Shown here piece by piece: positions 1 to 7,327 of a DNA stretch of 59,813 nucleotides. Under the pieces are notes generated by a model. That model was not told the origin of the DNA, made no database searches, and saw only the letters and a list, made by a program, of their open reading frames with translations. Source of the stretch: Halothece sp964463655 (lineage in GTDB: Bacteria; Cyanobacteriota; Cyanobacteriia; Cyanobacteriales; Rubidibacteraceae); contig CAYXDG010000012.1 in assembly GCA_964463655.1 (NCBI GenBank), positions 1-59,813 on the forward strand, in the 5' to 3' direction. Position numbers and translations under genes: made by a program. Every line of letters starts with the position of its first letter. The first letter of the stretch is position 1.

Positions 1-893
1 ATATACAAACTACGGCGAAAGATCATAGAACTTTTCTCGGCATCAGTTGCTCCATAATGTATCTTACCCAAAGCCTGCCATGCTCTTTCAGTTTCTACTA
101 CTAATTGTTGCATTTCTTGCGGTTCCATCGAAAAATCGGCATCGACTCCCCCATCGGCACGAGAAAGCGTAAAATGTTTTTCAATCAGGGTTGCGCCCAT
201 CGCCACACTAGCCACTGCAACGCCAACTCCCATCGTATGATCAGATAATCCCACCTGAAGATTAAATAAATCTCTCATGTGGGGAATGGTAATGATATTG
301 GTATTGTCAGGAGTGGCGGGATAGGTGCTGGTACATTTGAGGAGAATCAAGTCTTCACAGCCTGCTTCTCGCACCGTGCGGACGGTTTCATCTAATTCCG
401 CTAGAGTTGCCATTCCTGTGGAAATAATCATCGGTTTCCCTGTTTTTGCCACCTTCCGAATCAACGGGATATCCGAGTTTTCAAAGGAAGCAATTTTATA
501 ACAAGGAACATTGAGAGATTCGAGGAAGTCAACGGCGGTTTCATCAAACGGACTGCTAAAGCAAATTAAGCCTAATTCCAGACAGCGTTTAAATATGGGT
601 TCATGCCATTCCCAAGGAGTGTAGGCTTTTTGGTAAAGTTCATGCAAGGAGTTCCCATGCCAAAGGTTATTGGGATCATCAATGTAAAATTCTCCCTCTT
701 TGACATCTAAGGTAATGGTATCGGCTGTATAGGTTTGCAGTTTTAGGGCGTGCGCTCCTGTTTTCGCTGCGGCTTCGACAATTTCTAGGGCGCGATCGAG
801 CGATTGGTTGTGATTCCCTGACATTTCAGCAACAATGAAAGGGGGATGATTTTTGCCAATTTTTCGATTCTGTATAGTGATTTCGTTTTTCAT
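1..893 (-). CDS. pseI: Pseudaminic acid synthase (NeuB/PseI family), 3' end cut by window edge
   Basis: Condenses phosphoenolpyruvate with a 6-deoxy-AltdiNAc-type sugar to make pseudaminic acid, a nonulosonate for surface glycans. I translated it from the minus strand: ATG at 893, then AEMSGNHNQSLDRALEIVEA, KLQTYTADT, YTPWEWHEPIF, SSPFDETAVDFLESLNV, GLSDHTMGVGVAVASVAMG and IEKHFTLSRADGGVDADFS. The 'LWHGNSLHELY' stretch and the DGGVDADFS segment are typical of PseI rather than sialic acid NeuB. About 297 residues are visible; the rest of the barrel and the C-terminal antifreeze-like (SAF) domain lie beyond position 1. It is probably the edge of a glycan or LPS locus outside the window. The family is certain; PseI over NeuB is likely. 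Confidence 0.85.
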   Translation of the reverse strand, partial: MKNEITIQNRKIGKNHPPFIVAEMSGNHNQSLDRALEIVEAAAKTGAHALKLQTYTADTITLDVKEGEFYIDDPNNLWHGNSLHELYQKAYTPWEWHEPIFKRCLELGLICFSSPFDETAVDFLESLNVPCYKIASFENSDIPLIRKVAKTGKPMIISTGMATLAELDETVRTVREAGCEDLILLKCTSTYPATPDNTNIITIPHMRDLFNLQVGLSDHTMGVGVAVASVAMGATLIEKHFTLSRADGGVDADFSMEPQEMQQLVVETERAWQALGKIHYGATDAEKSSMIFRRSLY

Positions 894-931
894 ATTCACC
901 TTAAATAGTAATTAATCTGAGAAAGATATTT

Positions 932-1708
932 TCAGGCTTCAGGATCAATGCCTAATGCTCTCAATTGCTGGGCTAAACGTTCAGCGCGTTGAGATTCCTG
1001 TTGTACTTGCTGTTCAGCTTGTTCGGCTCGTTGAGCTTCCTTTTCAGCAGGAGTGGGAATCCAGTTATTATTTTGGTCATACCAACGCAGCCACAGTCGA
1101 TCAATTCCCTGATATTCCCCTTCCCATAATCCTAATCCGAGTTCTGCCTGTTCTAACCAGACTCCTTGTTCTTGAATGGACACAGGTTGATAACGACTTC
1201 CTTTTAGCTCAAAAGCTCGGAATTCATTGTTATAGCGATTAAATACGAAATAATAGGGAATCCTCAAAATCTGCTCATAAACTGTCCATTTATTGGGAGG
1301 CTGACCCCCCTCGTTCCTCCCCATTAGGGGAGTTTGCCCTAAGTCTTCTTTCTCAGTGCCAGGGGAAAGCAATTCCACTACCACAAAGGGATTCGCTCCT
1401 TCTTGCCAAGTGACGTAACTTAAACGCAGGTCTTGTTCTTCGTAGAGTCGGGAAACGCCTAAAACCGCAAACCAGTCGGGGCGTTTATACCATTGGGTAT
1501 GCTGCACATCATAGTATAGATTTAAGTCACTGGCGGTAAAAACTCGATCGCGCGGGTAAGTGGGAGGGCGAAAGGTAAGCCGTAATAATTCGGGCTGGAG
1601 AAGATGAAATTCGTCGGAGCCTCCCGGTTCCTCCGGGTCTTCACTGGGTAAATCGTACATAGTGGGGAGGGTTTCTTTTGCGGGGAGAGGCGGATTACTT
1701 TGATACAT
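932..1708 (-). CDS. Uma2 family (DUF820) endonuclease-like protein with coiled-coil tail
   Basis: A 258-residue protein of the Uma2 family, a PD-(D/E)XK-fold group hugely expanded in cyanobacteria, with no established role. Core motifs are RPDWFAVLGV (the Asp) and FVVVELLSPGTEKEDLG (the Glu-x-Leu-Ser-Pro motif). The last 40 or so residues are a Glu/Gln/Arg-rich helix (EKEAQRAEQAEQQVQQ...), probably a coiled coil, and this tail is common in the longer Uma2 subtype. The N-terminal 40 residues are Pro-rich and low in complexity. It lies 38 bp upstream of pseI on the same strand. Family call is firm; cellular function unknown. Confidence 0.85.
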   Translation of the reverse strand: MYQSNPPLPAKETLPTMYDLPSEDPEEPGGSDEFHLLQPELLRLTFRPPTYPRDRVFTASDLNLYYDVQHTQWYKRPDWFAVLGVSRLYEEQDLRLSYVTWQEGANPFVVVELLSPGTEKEDLGQTPLMGRNEGGQPPNKWTVYEQILRIPYYFVFNRYNNEFRAFELKGSRYQPVSIQEQGVWLEQAELGLGLWEGEYQGIDRLWLRWYDQNNNWIPTPAEKEAQRAEQAEQQVQQESQRAERLAQQLRALGIDPEA

Positions 1709-1994
1709 GATTCTTTCCCTATATGATGGTTCTAATCTATTCTAAATTAAGGGTCACTTGAAAAGCGCGATCGATAATCCTTGACTAAGGTTGTCTAACT
1801 CTCGTCATTTTCATAAAGTGTTCATCGCAATTGAGCTTTTTTTAAATCTTACCCAAGTAGCAGCGATCGCAGCCAGCCGCCCTATGTTTCTAAATCTTGA
1901 ATCGCTAATAAAAAAGCCTCAGTACAGTAGAACATTGGGTGATGCCATAATTAACTCCAGAACCTTCTCCACTTCATCGAATTTATTAACGATT

Positions 1995-2573
1995 ATGAGC
2001 GCTACCACTCTCAACCTTAACCCCATCATTCAACTAACCAAAGAACAGTTTTACACCCTCTGTGAAATCAACCCAGACACAAAATTAGAACTGAACGCGA
2101 ACGGAGAATTAATCGTTATGTCCCCCACAGGTGGCGAAACCAGCGCTTGGAACGCTCAACTCATTGCTGCTTTAGTGAATTGGAACGATCGAACGGGGTT
2201 GGGAAAAGTATTTGATTCTTCTGGAGGATTTTCTTTACCCAATGGCGCACAGCGATCGCCTGATGTTGCTTGGATTCCTTTAGAAAAGTGGAAGACACTA
2301 ACATCAGAGGAAAAAAGAGGCTTTCTACCACTGTGTTCTGATTTTATCATTGAACTACTCTCTCCCTCCGATTCTTGGCTTCAAGGAAGGGAAAAAATGG
2401 CAGAATATATGGACAATGGATGTCGTTTAGGTTGGTTGATTGAGCCAAAAAATAAGCGGGTTGCGATTTATCGCGCCAAACAAACTGTAGAAATCTTAGA
2501 GTCTCCCAGTTTCCTTGCTGGGGAAGATGTGTTAGCAGGATTTAAACTCAATCTTGCGACAATCTGGCGGTAA
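1995..2573 (+). CDS. Uma2 family (DUF820) endonuclease-like protein, short subtype
   Basis: A 192-residue Uma2 protein, divergently oriented from the 932-1708 gene and of a different subtype. Motifs are NGELIVMSPTGGETS near the N terminus, RSPDVAWIPLEKW, FIIELLSPSDSWLQGREKM and NGCRLGWLIEPKNKRVAIYR, the standard order for this PD-(D/E)XK-like fold. The frame is open back to a TTG at 1791, but the 68 extra residues have no family character, so ATG at 1995 (MSATTLNLNP...) is preferred. Function is not known for the family; an association with mobile DNA is often suspected. I see no partner gene. Confidence 0.85.
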   Translation: MSATTLNLNPIIQLTKEQFYTLCEINPDTKLELNANGELIVMSPTGGETSAWNAQLIAALVNWNDRTGLGKVFDSSGGFSLPNGAQRSPDVAWIPLEKWKTLTSEEKRGFLPLCSDFIIELLSPSDSWLQGREKMAEYMDNGCRLGWLIEPKNKRVAIYRAKQTVEILESPSFLAGEDVLAGFKLNLATIWR

Positions 2574-2984
2574 GGTACTAAAGAATGGGATGTTCCCTAG
2601 TTCAGCAAAGCCCCAACGACATCCCAAACCTTGTTTTTATTGTAAATGACAAAAGCAGCGATCGCGATTTTTAAGGGCTTGATGTTTATAGTAAAAACTC
2701 TCCATAGTTACTGTTGAGCCTTGGCGCTTGAGTTACTGAAGACTTCAATTAACTCACAGGAATGCTTAGGCAATGAAGCAAGAATTTTGTTCATTTACTT
2801 GTATGATAAACGGGGTAGTTCGTCTTCAGCTTATTCTCAGAAAACCAGCATATTTTCATTTGCGATCGCGCTAAATCTATTGTTGAAACTGTCAAGAACT
2901 TGATGTTTCTGCTGTGCATCTGTAGAGTTGATCTAGGTGCGGAGAAAATAAACTGCATAATGATCAATTTAGGAGAAAAGACTA
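2574..2984. other. Intergenic region upstream of purH
   Basis: About 410 bp with no convincing gene. A 60-codon frame starting with TTG at 2721 has no ribosome-binding site and no recognisable family. Two HIP1-like sites are present (near 2658 and 2863). The only functional element I can support is the purH Shine-Dalgarno AGGAG at 2971-2975. Confidence 0.5.
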
Positions 2985-4532
2985 TTGAAACGATTAGCTC
3001 TGATTAGCGTCTCAGACAAAACAGATATTGTCGAATTTGCACAGCAGTTAGTTTCGGAATTTGAATTTGAGATCGTCAGCAGTGGCGGGACTGCGAAGCA
3101 ACTCATTGATGCAGGGATTACAGTAACCAAGGTTTCTGACTATACAGGGTCGCCTGAAGTGTTTGGTGGACGGGTGAAAACATTGCATCCTCGCATTCAT
3201 GGGGGTATCTTAGCACGGCGCGATCGCGCTGACGACCAACAAGAGATGGCAGCCAACAATATCCGTCCCTTTGATTTAATTGTGGTCAACCTTTACCCCT
3301 TTGTCGCCACCATCAGCAAACCTGATGTTACGGTTGAAGAAGCCATTGAAAACATCGACATCGGTGGTCCTGCCATGTTACGGGCAGCAGCAAAAAACTA
3401 TCAACATCTGACGGTGATTTCCAATCCCAAGCGCTACTCCGCTTATTTGGAAGAATTACGCAACACAGGAGGACAACCGTCTCTCAGTTTCCGTCAAACC
3501 TGCGCCTTAGAAACCTTCACCCTCACCGCAGACTATGACCAAGCCATCAGCAGCTATTTAACCCGTGTTAATGGAGAAACAGCGACCCCTTTACCCTTAC
3601 AATTCAGTTTAATCGGAACGCAGCGCCAAGCCCTACGCTACGGCGAGAACCCCCATCAAACGGCGACTTGGTATCAAACGGGAAACACCCCCACAGGTTG
3701 GGCGGGGGCAAACCAGTTACAAGGAAAAGAACTCAGCTATAATAACCTAGTGGATTTAGAAGCAGCGCGTTGCCTCATCAGTGAGTTTCAAGACCAGCCC
3801 ACGGCTGCTATTTTGAAGCATACGAACCCTTGTGGAATCGCTTCTGCAGACACTTTAGTTACTGCTTATGAAAAGGCTCTCGCAGGGGATTCTGTGTCCG
3901 CATTTGGGGGGATTGTCGCCTTAAATCAGCCCATTGATGCTGCGACTGCGACCGCCATGACACAGACGTTTTTAGAATGTGTGGTTGCACCCGATTGTCG
4001 CGAAGACGCAAAAGCGATCTTAGGGAAAAAGTCTAACTTGCGGGTGTTAATCTTACCAGATTTGCAAGCAGGACCGAGAGAAACGGTCAAAATGATCGCT
4101 GGAGGCTTTTTAGTCCAAACTGCCGATGATGAACCTGATGATGTGAACCAGTGGCAAGTGGTGACAGAAAAACAGCCCACCGAGGAACAACTTGCAGAGA
4201 TGACCTTTGCTTGGAAAGCAGCGAAGCACGTGAAATCAAACGCGATCGTGGTGACACGCGATCGCGCTACTATTGGCGTAGGAGCGGGACAAATGAACCG
4301 TGTGGGCGCTGTGGAAATCGCCCTCAAACAAGCAGGAGAGAAAACCCAAGGCGCAACCTTAGCCAGTGACGGGTTTTTCCCCTTCGATGATTCTGTTCGC
4401 ACCGCAGCAGCAGCAGGAATTACAGCTATTATCCAACCTGGGGGATCGCGCCGTGATGAAGATTCGATTAAAGCTGCCAATGAATTGGGTGTGGTGATGA
4501 TTTTAACGGGGACTCGTCACTTCTTGCATTAG
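2985..4532 (+). CDS. purH: Bifunctional AICAR transformylase / IMP cyclohydrolase
   Basis: Catalyses the last two steps of IMP synthesis: formyl transfer to AICAR, then ring closure. At 515 residues it is the usual full length. The N-terminal IMP cyclohydrolase part shows LALISVSDKTDIVEFA and FGGRVKTLHPRIHGGILARR. The transformylase part shows RYGENPHQTATWY, KHTNPCGIASADTL with the catalytic Lys-His pair, and SDGFFPFDDSVRTAAAAGI. The start is TTG: in-frame ATG is absent and AGGAGAAAAG lies 5-14 bases upstream, a good Shine-Dalgarno. It is a single-gene unit; no other pur gene is adjacent. Confidence 0.97.
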   Translation: MKRLALISVSDKTDIVEFAQQLVSEFEFEIVSSGGTAKQLIDAGITVTKVSDYTGSPEVFGGRVKTLHPRIHGGILARRDRADDQQEMAANNIRPFDLIVVNLYPFVATISKPDVTVEEAIENIDIGGPAMLRAAAKNYQHLTVISNPKRYSAYLEELRNTGGQPSLSFRQTCALETFTLTADYDQAISSYLTRVNGETATPLPLQFSLIGTQRQALRYGENPHQTATWYQTGNTPTGWAGANQLQGKELSYNNLVDLEAARCLISEFQDQPTAAILKHTNPCGIASADTLVTAYEKALAGDSVSAFGGIVALNQPIDAATATAMTQTFLECVVAPDCREDAKAILGKKSNLRVLILPDLQAGPRETVKMIAGGFLVQTADDEPDDVNQWQVVTEKQPTEEQLAEMTFAWKAAKHVKSNAIVVTRDRATIGVGAGQMNRVGAVEIALKQAGEKTQGATLASDGFFPFDDSVRTAAAAGITAIIQPGGSRRDEDSIKAANELGVVMILTGTRHFLH

Positions 4533-4618
4533 AGTTTTATGGGGCTAAATGAATGCTGTGAGATAAACAATCGCGCCATCAAATCAGAAAGAGCGCGATC
4601 GATCTCCATCAGCACTTG

Positions 4619-4783
4619 TTAGCCAATTAATGGTAAAAGTAAGGAAAAGCGCGATCGCGACAAGAAGACAGAGGGAGAGAGATTAAAAAACTCAGCTAAT
4701 TTTTCAACATCTTCTACTCTTAACTTACGTTATTCATTGAGAATAACAGAAACAATTGACTCAGGTTTCAAGGATTTTCTCAT
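4619..4783 (-). pseudogene. Remnant of an HTH (Xre/HigA-type) antitoxin
   Basis: Reading the minus strand from ATG at 4783 gives MRKSLKPESIVSVILNE, then a TAA stop, then RKLRVEDVEKLAEFFNLSPS and VFLSR. The second part is the characteristic C-terminal half of HigA/Xre antitoxins (NGKRxLxxxxxxKLAxFFxxSPxxFL). The stop replaces the Gly-Lys of the NGKR turn, and the N-terminal half of the HTH is missing. No toxin frame is visible beside it. Identification is by pattern only and covers about 35 residues. Confidence 0.55.
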
Positions 4784-4931
4784 GTTTTTCTCAGCTTTTT
4801 TTTAAACGCTTCTCAGTAAAACTGCTTGACTAAAATTGAAAAATTGTAGTAGATTTAAGTTGAGCAATTAAATCATTTTTTGCTCAATCAATTGCATTCA
4901 TTTTACTGTCTTTGAAACTACAGAATTTGCT

Positions 4932-5765
4932 ATGAAAGTTAAATATTTTGCTGCTTTAGCGATCGCGTCTTTAGTTAGTGTGGGAACAGCACACTTAACA
5001 TTTAATCCCCAAATTGTTTCGGCAAATCCTTGCGCTTCCACAAACCCCTGTGCTGGAAAAAATCCTTGTGCTGCCAACCCCTGTGCTGCTAATCCCTGTG
5101 CTGCTAATCCCTGTGCTGCTAATCCNNNNNNNNNNNNNNNNNNNNNNNNNNNNNNNNNNNNNNNNNNNNNNNNNNNNNNNNNNNNNNNNNNNNNNNNNNN
5201 NNNNNNNNNNNNNNNNNNNNNNNNNCCCTGTGCTGCTAATCCCTGTGCTGCTAATCCCTGTGCTGCTAATCCTTGTGCTGGGAAAAACCCCTGTGCATCA
5301 GCAAAAGTCCTAGAAAGTCCCGCGCCTGCAATTTATACTGACATTGCAACAGAAGGCAACTTAGCGATTCGTGGCTATGATCCCGTTGCTTATTTTACTG
5401 AAAATGCTCCTGTTGAAGGCTCTGCACGGTATGAGTATCAGTGGAAAGGGGCGACTTGGCGTTTTTCTAGTGCCAAAAATCTAGAACGGTTCAAGCAAAA
5501 TCCTGAAGCATTCGCACCTCAATATGGCGGTTACTGCGCGAAAGCTCTCAGCGATGGCGTTTTAGCGTCAACTGTCCCTGATGCTTGGAAAATCGTTGAT
5601 GGGAAACTGTATCTGAACTACAGCCAACAAGCCCAAGCGGAATGGTTAGCTGATGGCGATCCCCCTGTGGAAAAAATTGAGAAAGCTGATAGCTTTTGGC
5701 CAGAGCTTCTTAACACTGCAACCTTTATCGCTTATGACACAGCAGGTCAAGTCCCTTTACGCTAA
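4932..5765 (+). CDS. Secreted YHS-domain protein with Cys-rich NPCAA tandem repeats
   Basis: Residues 1-33 form a signal peptide (MKVKYFAALAIASLVSVGTA...) with probable cleavage after VSA. Next comes a low-complexity region of NPCAA pentapeptides bordered on both sides by NPCAGKNPCA, interrupted by a 100-N gap at 5126-5225. The C-terminal 150 residues are a YHS domain: GYDPVAYFTENAPVEGS, YQWKGATWRFSSAKNLERF, FAPQYGGYCAKALSDG and DAWKIVDGKLYLNY. YHS domains are linked to metal or heme handling, and the many regularly spaced Cys suggest metal binding outside the cytoplasmic membrane. An 8-bp stem-loop (TTGAGCAA/TTGCTCAA, 4860-4887) precedes the gene. True length is unknown because of the gap. 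Confidence 0.85.
   Translation: MKVKYFAALAIASLVSVGTAHLTFNPQIVSANPCASTNPCAGKNPCAANPCAANPCAANPCAANXXXXXXXXXXXXXXXXXXXXXXXXXXXXXXXXXXPCAANPCAANPCAANPCAGKNPCASAKVLESPAPAIYTDIATEGNLAIRGYDPVAYFTENAPVEGSARYEYQWKGATWRFSSAKNLERFKQNPEAFAPQYGGYCAKALSDGVLASTVPDAWKIVDGKLYLNYSQQAQAEWLADGDPPVEKIEKADSFWPELLNTATFIAYDTAGQVPLR
5061..5267 (+). repeat. 15-bp tandem repeat coding for NPCAA, containing an assembly gap
   Basis: The unit AATCCCTGTGCTGCT repeats almost perfectly on both sides of the N run, with an occasional CCT/CCC or GCC/GCT change at the edges. The flanking phases (5 bases into a unit before the gap, 3 bases into a unit after it) imply a true missing length of 13+15k bases. That length is congruent to 1 mod 3, like 100, so the reading frame holds for any copy number. 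Confidence 0.9.
5126..5225. other. Assembly gap (100 N)
   Basis: Exactly 100 N inside the NPCAA-coding tandem repeat. The round number indicates a scaffolding placeholder, not a measured length. Confidence 0.95.
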
Positions 5766-5778
5766 CGATTAACAGTAG

Positions 5779-5795
5779 GGTGGGCAATGCCCACC
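5779..5795 (+). terminator. Hairpin after the YHS gene
   Basis: GGTGGGC-AAT-GCCCACC, a perfect 7-bp stem 13 bases after the YHS stop, followed by TTAAATAATT. This GTGGGC(A)TTGCCCAC motif recurs as an intergenic hairpin in cyanobacteria and probably ends the YHS transcript. Confidence 0.5.
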
Positions 5796-5840
5796 TTAAA
5801 TAATTAATAAAGCTAAAAAAAGATACTTTTCCCATAAAAT

Positions 5841-5918
5841 ATAAGTCTTGCTTATAAAAAAATGATCTCTGAGGCGTTAGCAATGGCTTCCGACCGCTAA
5901 AGTATAAGCCCTGCTTAT
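5841..5918. promoter_or_regulatory. Two spaced ATAAG-N5-CTTAT palindromes upstream of the cupin gene
   Basis: ATAAGTCTTGCTTAT (5841-5855) and ATAAGCCCTGCTTAT (5904-5918) share palindromic arms but differ in the centre, and start 63 bp apart, close to six helical turns. They end 63 bp before the ATG at 5982. Such a pair could be dimer operators for the cupin gene. It could also be two hairpins of a small repeat. Confidence 0.35.
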
Positions 5919-5981
5919 CTAAAATCGTTTCAGTCAGCATTACCGAAAAAATCACGATCGCAGCTAAGGTAATTTAGTCTT

Positions 5982-6590
5982 ATGGAATGTCAAAACTGGA
6001 TAGTAACAGACAGTGGTAATTGTGAAGCGTATTATCCTGAAGCATACATCCCTCCTGTAGAATCCTATCGCCTTTATCGTTTCTTAACGGAGATGGAGGA
6101 TATTGTAGAGACCATTCCTGATGATTACAAACGGTTACAAGCGATTATTCCTCGCGTTCGCAAGCTGCTTGAGGACTCCTACTGGTTACAATTGGAATAT
6201 TCTCAACCTTCTCCTGATGTAGGTTGGTCGGTTAAATTTTTATATCAAGAACCTGGGTTTCCGTTTACCGCGCAGATGGTAACCTGGTTGCCCGGTCAGG
6301 TGTCACCGATTCATAATCATGCTTGCTGGGGAATTGTAGCACTGATTAATGGTGAAGAGAAAAACAGATTCTGGCAGCGATCGCCGACTCGTGATCATAA
6401 ACATCGCATAGAATATACAGGGGAAACCATTCTCACCCCTGGAGAGATCATTGCGTTTACCCCAGAAGCGATCCACAGCGTTGAACCGATGGGGGATGAA
6501 CCCACCATTTCTTTTAATCTCTACGGAATCACAGATTTTTCTAAACGCTTTGAATTTGACCCCACCAACCACACAGCAAAGAACTTTTAA
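5982..6590 (+). CDS. Cupin-fold metal-dependent protein (COG5553-like, cysteine dioxygenase-like)
   Basis: A 202-residue protein. The N-terminal half is helical (YRLYRFLTEMEDIVETIPDD). The C-terminal half is a beta-barrel cupin with the first metal motif in TWLPGQVSPIHNHACWGIV (His-x-His plus a downstream Glu in GEEKNRF) and the second around FTPEAIHSVEP. This matches the predicted metal-dependent double-stranded beta-helix proteins related to cysteine dioxygenase. The substrate cannot be read from sequence. ATG at 5982 directly follows TAGTCTT with no strong Shine-Dalgarno. A G6/C6 hairpin follows the gene. Confidence 0.75.
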   Translation: MECQNWIVTDSGNCEAYYPEAYIPPVESYRLYRFLTEMEDIVETIPDDYKRLQAIIPRVRKLLEDSYWLQLEYSQPSPDVGWSVKFLYQEPGFPFTAQMVTWLPGQVSPIHNHACWGIVALINGEEKNRFWQRSPTRDHKHRIEYTGETILTPGEIIAFTPEAIHSVEPMGDEPTISFNLYGITDFSKRFEFDPTNHTAKNF

Positions 6591-6624
6591 AACCCAAGGT
6601 TTCCCCCTTATTGAAGAGGGGTTA

Positions 6625-6643
6625 GGGGGGATCAGTTCCCCCC
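6625..6643 (+). terminator. G6/C6 hairpin downstream of the cupin gene
   Basis: GGGGGG-ATCAGTT-CCCCCC followed by TTGTTAT, 35 bases after the cupin stop. It is plausible as an intrinsic terminator, although the T-run is short. Confidence 0.45.
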
Positions 6644-6678
6644 TTGTTATGGTATAAGATTTAGATTGGAGTCACTTT

Positions 6679-6785
6679 TATAGCGCTACGTGCTTATATT
6701 AGGACATTTCCCGAACGGTGGGAGTGCGACCGAGACGGTCGCTAGTCTTTTTAAGAACGTCCTAACCTGATTTTGTAGCGCTATA
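6679..6785. repeat. Palindromic MITE-like element, copy A (107 bp)
   Basis: Ends are perfect 11-bp inverted repeats, TATAGCGCTAC (6679-6689) and GTAGCGCTATA (6775-6785). Nested inside are TTAGGAC/GTCCTAA arms and a central GCGACCG-AGA-CGGTCGC palindrome at 6726-6742. It is homologous to the copies at 10574-10679 and 41517-41622, its left and right halves appearing swapped relative to copy C. There is no coding capacity, so it could only move in trans. It lies 23 bp upstream of the DUF4079 start. Confidence 0.75.
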
Positions 6786-6808
6786 ACAGATCTAAACTTG
6801 AGGGGTTT

Positions 6809-7285
6809 ATGAATTTAACTGTATTATTAGAACCGATCGCTGCTTTTTTTCGTTCCTTAAATCTTCCTGAACCGATTACCCATTGGGGACATCCTGCCAT
6901 GATGGGAATTGTTATTTTTGCAATGGGAACGTTTGTGGGAATTACAGGTTGGAAAGGACGCTTAGCAACAGATCAAGGGGTTATAGCTGAAAATCGCAGT
7001 AATCATCGTAAGTTAGCCCCTTGGATGTTTACCTTTATGGCGTTGGGTTATACAGGAGGGTTATTATCTTTAGTAATGCAGGAACAGCCTATTTTAGAAA
7101 GTCCTCATTTCGTAACAGGAACAGTAGTTTTAGGATTACTAGCTGTTAATGGAGTTATTTCTTTGAGCGGCTTTGTGGGCGACAAGAAAGCATTAAAAAC
7201 CACCCACGCAATTTTAGGGAGTATTGCATTAGCAATCATGGTGATTCATGCGTTATTGGGTTTGAAATTGGGATTATCCATTTAA
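6809..7285 (+). CDS. DUF4079 domain membrane protein
   Basis: A 158-residue integral membrane protein with about four hydrophobic segments (HPAMMGIVIFAMGTFVGITGW, WMFTFMALGYTGGLLSLVMQ, VTGTVVLGLLAVNGVISLSGF, ILGSIALAIMVIHALLGLKL). Conserved His in THWGHPAMM and near the C terminus (IHALLG) recall cytochrome b-like heme-binding four-helix proteins, but DUF4079 has no proven function. It is conserved in cyanobacteria and plastids. TTGAGGGGTTT before the ATG gives a weak ribosome-binding site. The gene is alone, 42 bp upstream of comEC. Confidence 0.85.
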   Translation: MNLTVLLEPIAAFFRSLNLPEPITHWGHPAMMGIVIFAMGTFVGITGWKGRLATDQGVIAENRSNHRKLAPWMFTFMALGYTGGLLSLVMQEQPILESPHFVTGTVVLGLLAVNGVISLSGFVGDKKALKTTHAILGSIALAIMVIHALLGLKLGLSI

Positions 7286-7327
7286 AGACTTAATCATAAT
7301 GACAAGCATTTCAAAAACTTTAAGACG

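Noticed and set aside
1791..1994. N-terminal extension of the second Uma2 gene from a TTG
   Set aside because: The extra 68 residues lack any Uma2 character, and ATG at 1995 matches the family start.
2721..2903. 60-codon frame upstream of purH
   Set aside because: It starts with TTG, has no ribosome site and no recognisable family; the composition looks random.
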